Shown: piece by piece, positions 36,531 to 45,622 of the stretch
How positions within the stretch are numbered: position 1 is the first letter of the stretch
Layout: each line of letters opens with the position of its first letter
NCBI GenBank assembly: GCA_963820965.1
Contig: CAWGCC010000037.1
Span: forward strand, 140,110 to 204,109
Source: DATEDA01 sp963820965
Lineage (GTDB): Bacteria; Pseudomonadota; Gammaproteobacteria; Burkholderiales; SG8-39
Direction: 5' to 3'
Length of the DNA stretch: 64,000 bases
The notes under the pieces: model-generated
What the model was told of the DNA's origin: nothing
Seen by the model: only the letters and a program-made list of their open reading frames with translations
The model's database searches: none
Made by a program: the position numbers and the translations under genes

Positions 36531-37508
36531 TCAGTCGACCTTGATGCCCAGCGCTTTGATCTGCTTCGCCCAGTGCTCGCGCTCGGTGCTCGCGCGCTTC
36601 TGCAGCTCCTCCGGCGTGCCCGCGATGATCTCCACGCCGAGCGGCGCGAGCTTTGCGGCCACGTCGGGATGCCGGGCCGCCTTGACGATCTCTTCGTTCA
36701 GCTTCGCGACGATTTCCTTGGGCGTCCCGGCCGGGAGCAGGATCGCGTGCCAGTTGTTGAATGCATAGCCCGGGACGCCGGCCTCGGCGACGGTCGGCAG
36801 ATCGGGGAACATCTTAGAACGCTGACTGTCGGTCACTGCCAGCACGCGAAGCTTCCCCTCCTTCACGTAGGGCAGAACGGTCGCGAGCGGCTCGATCGCG
36901 ACCTGGACGCGTCCCAAGATGAGATCCTGCACGTTCTGCGTGCTGCCCTTGTAGGGGACCTCGACCATCTTGCCTCCGGCAGCGGCCGAGAACGCCTCGG
37001 TCGCCACCTTGGCCACGATGTTGGCCTGGCCGTAGAACAGCTTGCCGGGGTTCGCGCGGATGTAGTCCGCAAGTTCCTTCGCGCTCTTCGCCTCGACCGA
37101 AGGATGGACCACCAGCGCGAGCGGGTTGTTGACGAGGGCCGTCACCGGCGCGAAGTCCTTGGCCGGGTCGTACGGCAGCTTCGAGTAGAGCGAGGGGTTC
37201 ATCGTGAGCGCCGAGCCGATCGCGTAACCCGCGGTGTAGCCGTCCGCCGGGGCGGTCGCGACGGCCTGCATCGCGATGATCGTGTCCGCGCCGGGGCGGT
37301 TCTCGACGACGACCGGCTGCTTGGTGTTCTCGCTCAGCTTCTGGCCGACCACGCGCGCGACCAGGTCGGCGGAGCCGCCGGGCGGGAACGGGACGATGAT
37401 CCTGATCAGCTTGGCGGGATAGGCCTGCTGCGCGACGGCGGCGGCGCAGGCGAGCGTGAGTGCCGCCGCGATCGCGGCGAGCCGGGCGGTCGATCGTTTT
37501 GGTGTCAT
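36531..37508 (-). CDS. Bug-family solute-binding protein (second copy)
   Basis: This is a 325-residue periplasmic binding protein with a signal peptide ending near AVAQQAYPAK. Family motifs are IRIIVPFPPGGSADLVARVV, VVVENRPGADTIIA, DGYTAGYAIGS, LFYGQANIVAKVATEAF and VPYKGSTQNVQDLI. It differs clearly from the neighbouring Bug protein, so the two are not a recent duplication. The ATG at 37508 is 31 bases after the ferredoxin reductase gene on the same strand, placing it in the catabolic operon. Confidence 0.93.
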   Translation of the reverse strand: MTPKRSTARLAAIAAALTLACAAAVAQQAYPAKLIRIIVPFPPGGSADLVARVVGQKLSENTKQPVVVENRPGADTIIAMQAVATAPADGYTAGYAIGSALTMNPSLYSKLPYDPAKDFAPVTALVNNPLALVVHPSVEAKSAKELADYIRANPGKLFYGQANIVAKVATEAFSAAAGGKMVEVPYKGSTQNVQDLILGRVQVAIEPLATVLPYVKEGKLRVLAVTDSQRSKMFPDLPTVAEAGVPGYAFNNWHAILLPAGTPKEIVAKLNEEIVKAARHPDVAAKLAPLGVEIIAGTPEELQKRASTEREHWAKQIKALGIKVD

Positions 37509-37539
37509 TCGACGTCTCCTGATGAAAACGCAGTACTGA

Positions 37540-38751
37540 TCACAAACGTTGCAACTGGACTGCCGGATCCGCGAGGCTTTCGGCGCGGACGGCTTTCCGG
37601 GTCTGAACGAGCTTCTTCGCGGCGCGGAGGTCGCGCGGGGCGTTGACGGCGACGATCGCGGCGATCCGATCGCCTTCGAGATAGAACTGGGAGAAGCTCG
37701 CGCCCGCCGGGTCGCCGCGAACGACCGGCTCCGGCCAGCGGGCGGGCAGCCCGAGGAGCTGCAGGTTGACGTCGTACTGGTCGGACCAGAACCATGGGAG
37801 CTCGTCGTAGCGCACGTCCTGGCCGAGCGCCGCTTTCGCCGCGACGATCGCCTGGTTCTGGGCGTTCGCCCACGACTCGAGGCGTACGCGCCGGCCGAGG
37901 CAGGGAAGCGGCGTGTTGGCGCAGTCGCCCGCAGCGAAGATGTCTGGATCGGAGGTGCGGCACTGCTCGTCGACGACGATGCCGTTGTCGACCGCGAGGG
38001 CCGCGTCCCGCGCGAGCGCGACGTCCGGCTCGAGCCCGATGCCGGCCACCACCGCGTCGGCTTCAAGCGTGCTGCCATCGGCGAGGCGGACCGCGAGCGC
38101 GCCGCGCTCCTCGATCGCCTGCACGCCGACACCGAGCCGGATCTCGACGCCTTCCCGCTCGTGGCGTGCGCGCAGAAATGCCGAGATCGCCGGCGGGACG
38201 GTTCGCGCGCAGAGACGGTCCAGCGCCTCCACGACCACGACGGCAGTGCCGAGCTTCCGCGCGGTCGCCGCCACTTCGAGCCCGATCCAGCCGCCGCCGA
38301 TCACCACGAGCCTCCTGCCGGCGCCGAGCGTCGCGCGGATCGCCAGCGAGTCCTCGATCGTGCGCAGGTAGAACACTTGCGGCAGGTCGCCGCCGGGCAC
38401 CGGCAACCGCCGCGCGGTGCCCCCGGTGGTGAGGATCAGCTTGTCGTACGGGACGCTGTCGCCGCCCGCGAGCTCGACGCGCTTCGCGGACCGGTCGATC
38501 CGGCTCGCGCGCACGCCGGCGCGGAAGTCGAGATCGAGCGCCGCGTGCTCCCCCGGCTTGAAGAGGTGCGTCGTCTCCGGTGCGGCCTCGCCCGAGAGGA
38601 CCGCCTTCGACAGCGGCGGACGCTCGTGGGACGGGTGCTGCTCGGCGCCGACCAGCACGATGCGGCCGGCGTAGCCCTCGGCGCGCAGCGTCTTCGCCGC
38701 CCAGCCGCCGGCTTGCCCGGCGCCGATGATGACGATCGTCCCGGTGCCCAT
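37540..38751 (-). CDS. FAD-dependent ferredoxin reductase
   Basis: This 403-residue NAD(P)H-ferredoxin reductase is of the rhodocoxin/putidaredoxin reductase type. It has the FAD-binding VIIGAGQAGGWAAKTLR at the N-terminus, ERPPLSKAVLSG, the NAD-binding VVIGGGWIGLEVAATARKLG at about residues 148-167, and the second FAD motif DIFAAGDCANTP. It likely passes electrons from NAD(P)H to the Rieske ferredoxin encoded at 49006-49317 and on to the oxygenase at 44561-45607. It abuts the VOC gene with no gap. Confidence 0.93.
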   Translation of the reverse strand: MGTGTIVIIGAGQAGGWAAKTLRAEGYAGRIVLVGAEQHPSHERPPLSKAVLSGEAAPETTHLFKPGEHAALDLDFRAGVRASRIDRSAKRVELAGGDSVPYDKLILTTGGTARRLPVPGGDLPQVFYLRTIEDSLAIRATLGAGRRLVVIGGGWIGLEVAATARKLGTAVVVVEALDRLCARTVPPAISAFLRARHEREGVEIRLGVGVQAIEERGALAVRLADGSTLEADAVVAGIGLEPDVALARDAALAVDNGIVVDEQCRTSDPDIFAAGDCANTPLPCLGRRVRLESWANAQNQAIVAAKAALGQDVRYDELPWFWSDQYDVNLQLLGLPARWPEPVVRGDPAGASFSQFYLEGDRIAAIVAVNAPRDLRAAKKLVQTRKAVRAESLADPAVQLQRL

Positions 38752-39681
38752 TTACGGGGCTGCCTTGGCCCGGCGGCTCTTGCCGTCGATCCCGCCGACG
38801 ACCGCCCACTCGGCGAACGCCTCGGACGACTGCTGGAACTCGCGCGGCTCCCATGCGCCGTCGATCTGGTCCTCGTCGGTGTAGTACTCCGCGAGGGCGC
38901 CGGCGGGGCTCTTCACGTACCAGAAGTACGCCGAGGAAATCGGGTGCCGGCCCGGGCCCAGCTCAGTCTCCCAGCCGCAGCGGCTGATGTGCAGGCCTCC
39001 GCCGAATACCTCGTGAATGTCGCGCACCGCGAACGCGACGTGGTTGAGCCCGCGCTTCGCGACCGGCGGCTGCAGCAGGAAGAGGTCGTGGTGTCCGCCC
39101 TCGGGCGCGCAGCGCAGGAACAGGCCGCGCTCCGGGTAACGATCGGACACGCAGAAGCCGAGCTTGTCGACGTAGAAGCGCTCGGCCTCCGCCAGCCGAT
39201 CGGTGAAGAACACGACGTGGCCGACCTCGATCGGCTCGGCCCGCTCGTACACGGTACTGCGCCGGTTGACGCCGCGTCCAGGTTGTCCCCACGCGTTGAT
39301 CGGCACGCCCTTCACGTCGATCTTGCGCTTGCGCGTGACGCGGAACGCGAGCGCGAGGCCGTTCGGGTCGGTCGTGTGCAGCGTCCCTTCGCTCGGCCCC
39401 CACTCCGCGCCGGCGCCGAGCGAACTCCGCAATCCGTCGAGATCAGCGCTGCCGTCGACGCCCCAGATCACTTCGCGCAGCGTCGAGCCGGGCTCGATCG
39501 CTGCGGGAAGCCGCGGATCGTCCGCGCGGCGGACGAGAACCTCGCATCCGTTCATGGTCTCGAAGTTGAGGGCACCATCGTCTTCGCGAACCAGCTTGAG
39601 CCCCCAGTCGAGGAAGAACTGGCGGCACTTTGCGACGTCCTCGACGCCGTAGGTGATGCGATCGATACCGAGAATGCTCAT
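38752..39681 (-). CDS. VOC-family extradiol-dioxygenase-like protein
   Basis: This 309-residue protein consists of two glyoxalase/bleomycin-resistance/dioxygenase (VOC) modules, the layout of type I extradiol ring-cleaving dioxygenases. Putative metal ligands in the second module are His155 (VGHVVFFT), His214 (LNHVAFAV) and Glu265 (LAEYYTDED), the normal 2-His-1-Glu set, so it should be an active metal enzyme. In a Rieske oxygenase operon, ring cleavage of a dihydroxylated product is the natural role. The actual substrate is unknown, and a lyase or isomerase role in this superfamily cannot be excluded. Confidence 0.88.
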   Translation of the reverse strand: MSILGIDRITYGVEDVAKCRQFFLDWGLKLVREDDGALNFETMNGCEVLVRRADDPRLPAAIEPGSTLREVIWGVDGSADLDGLRSSLGAGAEWGPSEGTLHTTDPNGLALAFRVTRKRKIDVKGVPINAWGQPGRGVNRRSTVYERAEPIEVGHVVFFTDRLAEAERFYVDKLGFCVSDRYPERGLFLRCAPEGGHHDLFLLQPPVAKRGLNHVAFAVRDIHEVFGGGLHISRCGWETELGPGRHPISSAYFWYVKSPAGALAEYYTDEDQIDGAWEPREFQQSSEAFAEWAVVGGIDGKSRRAKAAP

Positions 39682-39752
39682 TGAGGACCTCTTAGCCGAT
39701 CAGGGATGATCCCGTAGCGTTGCCGCTCATGTCCGTGCTCCGAGCCAGGGGG

Positions 39753-41216
39753 TTAGTCGGCCCACGCCAGCGGCTGCTCGTTCAGCCCCCAGAACAGGCT
39801 CTTCTGGTGCTTGTACTGGAGGATGCCGAGCCGGCCCTTCTCGATCCCGACCCCGCTGTCCTTGACGCCGCTGAAGGGCGTGGAGATCGAGAATTGCTTG
39901 TAGGTGTTGATCCAGACGGTGCCTGTCTCGAGCGCCCGCGCGGTGCGCCACGCCCGCTTGTAGTCGCGGGTCCAGATACCGGCGGCGAGCCCGAAGACGC
40001 TGTCGTTCGCTTGCTCGAGGAGGTCGGACTCGTCGCGGAAGGAGAGCGCGACCAGCACCGGCCCGAAGATCTCCTCCTGGCAGATTCGCGCGCTGTTCGC
40101 GAGGCCGGTGAGGATGGTGGGCTGATAGAACCAGCCGCGGTCGAAGAGACCGCCCTTCGGTCGCTCGCCGCCGGCAAGGAGTTTGCCGCCTTCCTCGAGG
40201 CCGAGCCGGACATAGCGCTCGATCGACTCCCGATGCTTCGCAGTGATGAGCGGTCCCATCTGTGTGCGCACATCCTCCGGGTCGCCGACGCGGAGCGTCT
40301 TCGCCTTCGCCGCCAGCCGCTCGAGGAACTGCGCGCGGATCGACTCCTGGACGAAGAGGCGCGAGCCGGCGATGCACGCTTCCCCGGACGAGCTGAAGAT
40401 CCCGTACAGCACACCGTTCACCGCGTGGTCGAGATCGGCATCGTCAAAGACGATTGTCGGCGACTTGCCGCCGAGCTCGAGCGTGACCGGCATCAGCTTC
40501 TCTGCAGCGAGCTTCGCGAGATGGCGGCCGGTCGTCGTGCCGCCGGTGAACGACACCTTCTTCACCAGCGGGTGCTTCACGATCGCATCGCCGATGACCG
40601 AGCCCTTGCCGGGCACGACGCTCACTACGCCCTTCGGCACCCCCGCCTCCTCGCAGATGCGACCGAGCTCGAGCGCGGCGAGCGGCGTCACCTCGGCGGG
40701 CTTCACGACGACTCCGTTTCCGGCGGCGAGCGCCGGCGCGAGCTTCTGCGCTTCGCTCGCGATCGGCGAGTTCCACGGCGTGATCGCGGCGATGACGCCC
40801 ATCGGTTCGTGCACGCTCATCGTGAGGTAGTCGCCGCGCGACGGGGTGATCGTCTCCTCCAACGTCTCGCATGCCGCAGCGAAAAACTGGAACGTGCCGG
40901 CAGCGCTCGCGACGAGGGCGCGCGTTTCGTTGATCGGCTTGCCGTTGTCGCGCCGCTGCAAATGCGCGAGCTCTTCTGCCCGGTCGCGGATCAGCGCGCT
41001 GATCCGGTACAGCACGCCCGCGCGCTCGTGCGGCTTGAGGTTCGCCCAGTCGGGCCGGCGCCGCGCGGCGTCGGCCGCCTCGATCGCCTCCTCGACGTCC
41101 GCGACGTTCGCCGCGGCGAGCTCGGCGTTGACGGTGTCGTCGGCCGGATACCGCGAGGCGTATACCTCGCCGCGACCGCGGCGCCATTCGCCGCCGACCA
41201 GAATCGGTTTCAACAT
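39753..41216 (-). CDS. NAD(P)-dependent aldehyde dehydrogenase
   Basis: This 487-residue member of the ALDH superfamily oxidises an aldehyde to a carboxylate. Catalytic residues are all present: Asn149 (TPWNSP), Lys172 (VKPAEVTP), Glu248 (LELGGKSP) and nucleophile Cys281 (SSGEACIAGSR). The FGPVLVALSF and PFSGVKDSGVG motifs are at the C-terminal end. It lies between the VOC gene and the aspartate-dehydrogenase-like gene. The chemistry of the three neighbouring genes (amine oxidation, decarboxylation, aldehyde oxidation) fits one pathway segment. A semialdehyde from ring cleavage is another possible substrate. Confidence 0.94.
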   Translation of the reverse strand: MLKPILVGGEWRRGRGEVYASRYPADDTVNAELAAANVADVEEAIEAADAARRRPDWANLKPHERAGVLYRISALIRDRAEELAHLQRRDNGKPINETRALVASAAGTFQFFAAACETLEETITPSRGDYLTMSVHEPMGVIAAITPWNSPIASEAQKLAPALAAGNGVVVKPAEVTPLAALELGRICEEAGVPKGVVSVVPGKGSVIGDAIVKHPLVKKVSFTGGTTTGRHLAKLAAEKLMPVTLELGGKSPTIVFDDADLDHAVNGVLYGIFSSSGEACIAGSRLFVQESIRAQFLERLAAKAKTLRVGDPEDVRTQMGPLITAKHRESIERYVRLGLEEGGKLLAGGERPKGGLFDRGWFYQPTILTGLANSARICQEEIFGPVLVALSFRDESDLLEQANDSVFGLAAGIWTRDYKRAWRTARALETGTVWINTYKQFSISTPFSGVKDSGVGIEKGRLGILQYKHQKSLFWGLNEQPLAWAD

Positions 41217-41237
41217 GGACAGGTTCCTTGTGAGCCT

Positions 41238-42035
41238 TTAGAAGCGGATCGGCGCCGCGAAGTCGCGCAGCGCCCGCACCGCGCTGAAAGCGGTAAGCGA
41301 CGAAGTCTTCGGGTTGTCGGGCAGCGGATTGCCCGACAGCGTGATCTCCATCGCTCCGAACGCGCCGCGCGCGGTCACGTGATGGACGTTCCTCGCGACA
41401 GCCGGATCGGCGATCAGCCTGACCCGGGTCCGATCGAGGCCGAGACCCGCGAGCGAGACGGTCGCGGCGACATTCGCGTTCTTGGGATAGAGGCGCGCCG
41501 CCTCGCCTGCATTGCCGTCGAAGATCACCGCGGCACTGCTGAGCGTATTCAGGTCGACCGCCTTTTCCGCCGGCGTGCCGAGCCACCCGAGCGGCGGCTT
41601 GCGGCCGGTGTAGACCACCTCGTCCAAGCCGCCAAGCCGTGCCGAAGCGATCGCGTCGATCCCGCCGATCGCACCCGCGATCAGGGTGACCTGAGCGCCG
41701 CCTTCGCGCGCCGCCGCCTCGAGCTTCTCGGCCACTTCCGGCTCGGCCAGGGCACCGACCGAAGCGACGGCGACGTCGATGCCGTGCCGCAACAGGGGAA
41801 CCACGTATTGAAGGACGGCGCCGTGCCCGGCGCATTCGATCGCGCAGTCCGGGGCGTCCTCCATTTCCGCCAGGTCGCCGATCACGCTCGCGGCGCTGCC
41901 CAGCGAGAGCCGTAGCGCCTCTTTGCGCGATTGCCGCTCGAGCACGTGGGTGATCCGGATCGCCGGTTGGCCGGCCATCTTCGCCAACACGAGCTTGCCG
42001 ATCGCGCCGTAGCCGATGAGAAGTGCGCGTTTCAT
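41238..42035 (-). CDS. Aspartate-dehydrogenase-like NAD(P)-dependent oxidoreductase
   Basis: This 265-residue protein resembles L-aspartate dehydrogenase (NadX/DUF108). It has an N-terminal Rossmann motif LLIGYGAIGK, the CAIECAGHGAV segment, VASVGALAEPEVAEKL, and the catalytic-domain motifs VTLIAGAIGGIDAIASAR and ARLYPKNANVAATVSLAG, ending with GNPLPDNPKTSSLTAFSAVR. True aspartate dehydrogenases convert aspartate to iminoaspartate and oxaloacetate. In this catabolic setting it may act on another amino acid or 2-amino product. It lies between the ThDP enzyme (26 bases) and the aldehyde dehydrogenase (21 bases). Confidence 0.88.
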   Translation of the reverse strand: MKRALLIGYGAIGKLVLAKMAGQPAIRITHVLERQSRKEALRLSLGSAASVIGDLAEMEDAPDCAIECAGHGAVLQYVVPLLRHGIDVAVASVGALAEPEVAEKLEAAAREGGAQVTLIAGAIGGIDAIASARLGGLDEVVYTGRKPPLGWLGTPAEKAVDLNTLSSAAVIFDGNAGEAARLYPKNANVAATVSLAGLGLDRTRVRLIADPAVARNVHHVTARGAFGAMEITLSGNPLPDNPKTSSLTAFSAVRALRDFAAPIRF

Positions 42036-42061
42036 CGTGGGTCTCCTGGTCCGCGAGTTGC

Positions 42062-43750
42062 TCAGGCGGCGCCCTTCCGCACCGGCGGACCGGAGAATTG
42101 CTGCGCAAACGGCCCGATCGCCGTCATGTCGATCTCGATCACCACCGGCCCGGTGCGGGCGAGCGCGTCGCGGAGGGTCGCACCCACCTGCCCGAAGTCG
42201 CGGACGCGGTGGAACGGCAGCGCGATCGACTGCGCGAGCTGCTCGAAGTCCGGGGTGTGCAGATCGGCGTAGTACCTGCGCCCGCCGTAGTGCGCGTCCT
42301 GGATGTTGCGGATCACGCCGTACCCGCGATCGTTCATGAGCAGCACGAGGACGTTCGCCTTCTCCTGCACCAGCGTTGCGAGCTCGCCGATGTTCACCTG
42401 CAGCCCGCCGTCACCGACGAGGCACAGCGTCTTGCGGTCACCGGCCGCGAGCGCTGCACCAATGGCCATTTGAACGCCCTGACCGATCCCGCCGCCGAGA
42501 GCGTGTACGCCGTCGCGCGGGCCGGCGATGCGCAGGCTGCGGTTGCCCCAGGTGCTGTTCGAGACCGTCACGTCGCGCACCCAGACGAAATCGCGGCCGG
42601 CCGCGCGCTGCAGCTCGGCGACGAGCCGCTCGTACGGGCCGAGGCCGTCGCGCACGAGCGTCTCGGCCGCATCGCGCGTGGCTGCAAGATCACGAGCGAA
42701 CGCCGGGTCGGGCTTCATCCGGCCGGCTAGCCGGTCGGCGAGCGCGTTCAGCGCCGCGGCACTGTCGCCCGCGACGAAGAAGTCGTCGGTGTAGCAGCGC
42801 CCCTGACTCTGCGGATCCGCGTCGATCCGGTACAGCGGCCGCGGGAGCTTGAGCTTGTACTTGAGCGTCTCGTTGCCGCGCAGGCGCGACCCGACGACGA
42901 GCATCGCGTCGCAGGTGCCATAGAACTTCTCGACGGATTCGTAGAGGTTGAACGCCCCCAGCGACATCGGGTGGTCCTCGGGGACGATTCCGCGACCCTG
43001 CACGCTCGTCACGACGCCGAAGCCGAGGTCGACAAGTCGCTTGACCGCATCGCCGGCATGCCGCGCGCCGCCGCCGAGCCAGAGGAGCGGGCGCTTGGCC
43101 CGTGCGAGGCGCCCCGCGAGCGCATCGAGCTCGCTCGCGCTCGGCTTCTGCACCGCGACTTCAGCCGGCGCGAGCGAGGCCGGAGCCTCGATCTCGGTCG
43201 CCTGGATGTCGATCGGGATCTCAACGCTGACCGGACCGCGGGGTGCGGTGAGGGCGACGCGGATCGCCTCGCGCAGCGTGCCCAGTGCCGTCTCCGCGCT
43301 CCGCACCCGGAACGCGGCTTTCGACACCGCGCGCAGCATGTCGAGCTGCTCGGGCGCTTCGTGGATGTAGGCGAGCTCGCGGTCGAGATAGGGCACCTCG
43401 ATCTGGCCGGTCAGGTGCAGGACGGGCGTGCCGGCAGTGAGCGCTTCGACCATCGCGCCGCAGGCATTGCCGGCGGCGGTGCCGGTGCTGGTGACCGCAA
43501 CGCCGAGGCCACCGGAGACGCGGGCGTAGGCGTCGGCCATGTTGACGGCGCCGGGCTCGCTGCGCGCCGGCACGAACCGGATCGGCGCCGCGCGGCCGGT
43601 CGCGGCGGCCTCGGCCGCGCGACGGCCGAAGGCGTCGAGGATCGGCATGTTGTGGATCGAGATCACGCCGAAGGCGGCGCGCACGCCGCTACTCTCGAGG
43701 AACGCGGCGACGAGCTCGCCGACGGTAAAGCGTGGTTTGAGGTCAGGCAT
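42062..43750 (-). CDS. Thiamine diphosphate-dependent enzyme, acetolactate synthase/benzoylformate decarboxylase-like
   Basis: This 562-residue three-domain ThDP enzyme has an activating Glu65 in VPARSEPGAVNMADAYAR. The ThDP/Mg motif starts at GDG 446-448 (LCLVGDGGLQVN) and ends around Asn473 (LLMNDRGYG). Length and architecture fit 2-oxoacid decarboxylases and acetolactate-synthase-like proteins. Exact reaction is open: decarboxylation of a 2-oxoacid to an aldehyde would feed the neighbouring aldehyde dehydrogenase. It overlaps the SDR gene's stop by 8 bases, so it is in the operon. Confidence 0.9.
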   Translation of the reverse strand: MPDLKPRFTVGELVAAFLESSGVRAAFGVISIHNMPILDAFGRRAAEAAATGRAAPIRFVPARSEPGAVNMADAYARVSGGLGVAVTSTGTAAGNACGAMVEALTAGTPVLHLTGQIEVPYLDRELAYIHEAPEQLDMLRAVSKAAFRVRSAETALGTLREAIRVALTAPRGPVSVEIPIDIQATEIEAPASLAPAEVAVQKPSASELDALAGRLARAKRPLLWLGGGARHAGDAVKRLVDLGFGVVTSVQGRGIVPEDHPMSLGAFNLYESVEKFYGTCDAMLVVGSRLRGNETLKYKLKLPRPLYRIDADPQSQGRCYTDDFFVAGDSAAALNALADRLAGRMKPDPAFARDLAATRDAAETLVRDGLGPYERLVAELQRAAGRDFVWVRDVTVSNSTWGNRSLRIAGPRDGVHALGGGIGQGVQMAIGAALAAGDRKTLCLVGDGGLQVNIGELATLVQEKANVLVLLMNDRGYGVIRNIQDAHYGGRRYYADLHTPDFEQLAQSIALPFHRVRDFGQVGATLRDALARTGPVVIEIDMTAIGPFAQQFSGPPVRKGAA

Positions 43751-44549
43751 GGCGGGAATGTCCCCCAGAAACGTCGATGAAGGTGCCGGTGGTGTACGAG
43801 GCGAGCGGCGACGCGAGAAAAACCATCGCGTGCGCCGCCTCCTCGGGACGCCCGAGGCGGCCGAGCGGAATGTCCTTGCGTCGCGCGAGGGCGGCGGTCC
43901 ACGCCTCCCAGGTCTCGCCCGGCGCGGCCTGCGTCTCGAAGCGGCGGCGCCACTGGCCGGACTCCACGAGGCCGATGAGGATGCCGTTCACCCGCACGCC
44001 GCGCGGCGCGAGCTCGGTCGCAAGCGAGCGGACGAGATTGAGGACGCCGGCGCGCGCCGCAGAGGTCGCGACCATGTGCGGTTCGGGCTGCCGCGCGAGG
44101 AGCGAGTTCACGCACACGATCGCGCCCGCATTCGAGCGCTCGAGCTGCGGCAGGAACGCGCGCGTCGGGCGGATGACGCTGAAGAACTTCAGCTCGAGCT
44201 CCTCGCGCCAGGCGTCGTCGGTCGTGTCGGCGAAGGTCGAGACGCGCCCCTGCCCGGCGTTGTTGATCAGGATGTCGGCCGCGCCAAACCGGCTCGCCAC
44301 GGTGTCCGCAAACTCCTCGATCTCGCCGGCGTCGAGCACGTCGCAGCGATGCCCGAGCAGGTGGTCAGCGCCGGCCTCTGGCGCGAGCGCGGAGAGCGCC
44401 GCATCGAGTCGTCCCGCGTCGCGGCCGCAGATCGCGACCCGCGCGCCCGCGTGCAGGAGGATGCGCGCGGTCGCGAGACCGATGCCCGACGACCCGCCGG
44501 TCACGACTGCGACCCGGTCCTCCAGCCCGAAGGAGAGCGCGGCGGCCAT
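43743..44549 (-). CDS. SDR-family protein with altered catalytic residues
   Basis: This 268-residue short-chain dehydrogenase/reductase homologue has an intact cofactor motif (VVTGGSSGIGLATARILL), LINNAGQG and a C-terminal GTFIDVSGGH. The catalytic YxxxK is not present. The expected position reads ATSAARAGV, with Thr where Tyr and Arg where Lys should be, although the preceding Ser (CVNSLLA) remains. It may therefore bind NAD(P) without normal reductase chemistry, or use another acid. The ATG at 44549 is 11 bases after the Rieske oxygenase stop. Confidence 0.88.
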   Translation of the reverse strand: MAAALSFGLEDRVAVVTGGSSGIGLATARILLHAGARVAICGRDAGRLDAALSALAPEAGADHLLGHRCDVLDAGEIEEFADTVASRFGAADILINNAGQGRVSTFADTTDDAWREELELKFFSVIRPTRAFLPQLERSNAGAIVCVNSLLARQPEPHMVATSAARAGVLNLVRSLATELAPRGVRVNGILIGLVESGQWRRRFETQAAPGETWEAWTAALARRKDIPLGRLGRPEEAAHAMVFLASPLASYTTGTFIDVSGGHSRHA

Positions 44550-44560
44550 TTCCGCGCGCG

Positions 44561-45607
44561 CTACGCCGCCGACCTCGCCGCCGCCGGCGGCGAGCTGGCC
44601 TGCTCGAGCGCCTCGACCTGGCCTTCGGCCTTCTTCTGGAGGATGCGCCGCAGCCGCTGGAGCCCGGTGTCGTGCTGATAGAGGAACTCGCGCGAGCGCG
44701 CGTTCGGCGCCATGTTCTCGAGGACGAAGCGATCCTGCTCGAGCACCGCCCAGTGCAGGCCTTCGAGCTTGGTGCGGAACATGAACTGCCACACGTCGCG
44801 GACCCAGCCCGAGCACTTGCGGGTCCGCCAGAAGAAGACGAGGCAATGCCCCTCGTCGACCGGCGTCACGAACCCGCAGATCCCGAAGTTGCCTCCGGGA
44901 CCGGCACTCGGGCGGTAGGGGATCGCGAGGCGGAGCCACATCGCGCCGGTGTCGCCGAACTCGGTCCAGTCGAAGTTGACATCGCGCTGGTTGGTCTTCT
45001 CGAAGACGAGCCCGGTCGGGGTCTTGCGCAGCTGCATGTTCGCGGTCTTGTCGCCCGAAGCCATCGAATGCGACAGCGCGTGCAGGTAGGCGCCGTGCAT
45101 CGGGTCCATGACGTTGTCGATCGCGTAGCGGTGGTTGCACTTCCACTTGGCGAAGCACAGGATCGCCCCGTAGTCGTCGCTCGCGAGCTCCTCGGGGAGC
45201 TCGAGCGGGCACGGCTCGGGGTGCAGCGCGTCGCCGAAGTAGACGAAGATGCCGCCGCGGATCTCCTTCACCGGATAGCTCTTGACCGCGCGTTTGCCCT
45301 CGAGCGGACAAGGGTGGACGGCCGGAACGCTCCGCACCGTCCCGGTGCCGTCCACTTCGACGCCGTGGTACCAGCACGCCAGCCGGTTGCCGAGATTCCA
45401 GCCGAGCGACAGGCGCGCGCCGCGGTGGGGACAGCGGTCCTCGATCGCCTGCACCGCGCCGTTCTCGTCCCGCCAGAGGACGAGATTCTCCGAGAGGCGC
45501 GTGATGCCGACCGGCGCGCCGGCGACCGCCCAACTCGGCAGCACCGGATACCACTGGTTCATCAGCCCGCGATTCACGAGCCGCTCGACTGCTTGGGGAT
45601 CAGCCAT
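44561..45607 (-). CDS. Rieske non-heme iron oxygenase, alpha subunit type
   Basis: This 348-residue terminal oxygenase is of the VanA/phthalate-dioxygenase-like single-subunit group. The Rieske 2Fe-2S ligands are Cys59, His61, Cys78 and His81 (CPHRGARLSLGW, CWYHG). The catalytic iron site is in NVMDPMHGAYLH with His171 and His176 and bridging Asp168. Such enzymes hydroxylate or O/N-demethylate aromatic acids using electrons from a reductase and ferredoxin, both encoded in this operon. No beta subunit gene is seen, consistent with a homotrimer. Substrate is unknown. Confidence 0.94.
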   Translation of the reverse strand: MADPQAVERLVNRGLMNQWYPVLPSWAVAGAPVGITRLSENLVLWRDENGAVQAIEDRCPHRGARLSLGWNLGNRLACWYHGVEVDGTGTVRSVPAVHPCPLEGKRAVKSYPVKEIRGGIFVYFGDALHPEPCPLELPEELASDDYGAILCFAKWKCNHRYAIDNVMDPMHGAYLHALSHSMASGDKTANMQLRKTPTGLVFEKTNQRDVNFDWTEFGDTGAMWLRLAIPYRPSAGPGGNFGICGFVTPVDEGHCLVFFWRTRKCSGWVRDVWQFMFRTKLEGLHWAVLEQDRFVLENMAPNARSREFLYQHDTGLQRLRRILQKKAEGQVEALEQASSPPAAARSAA

Positions 45608-45622
45608 GATGCCTCCGCGATC

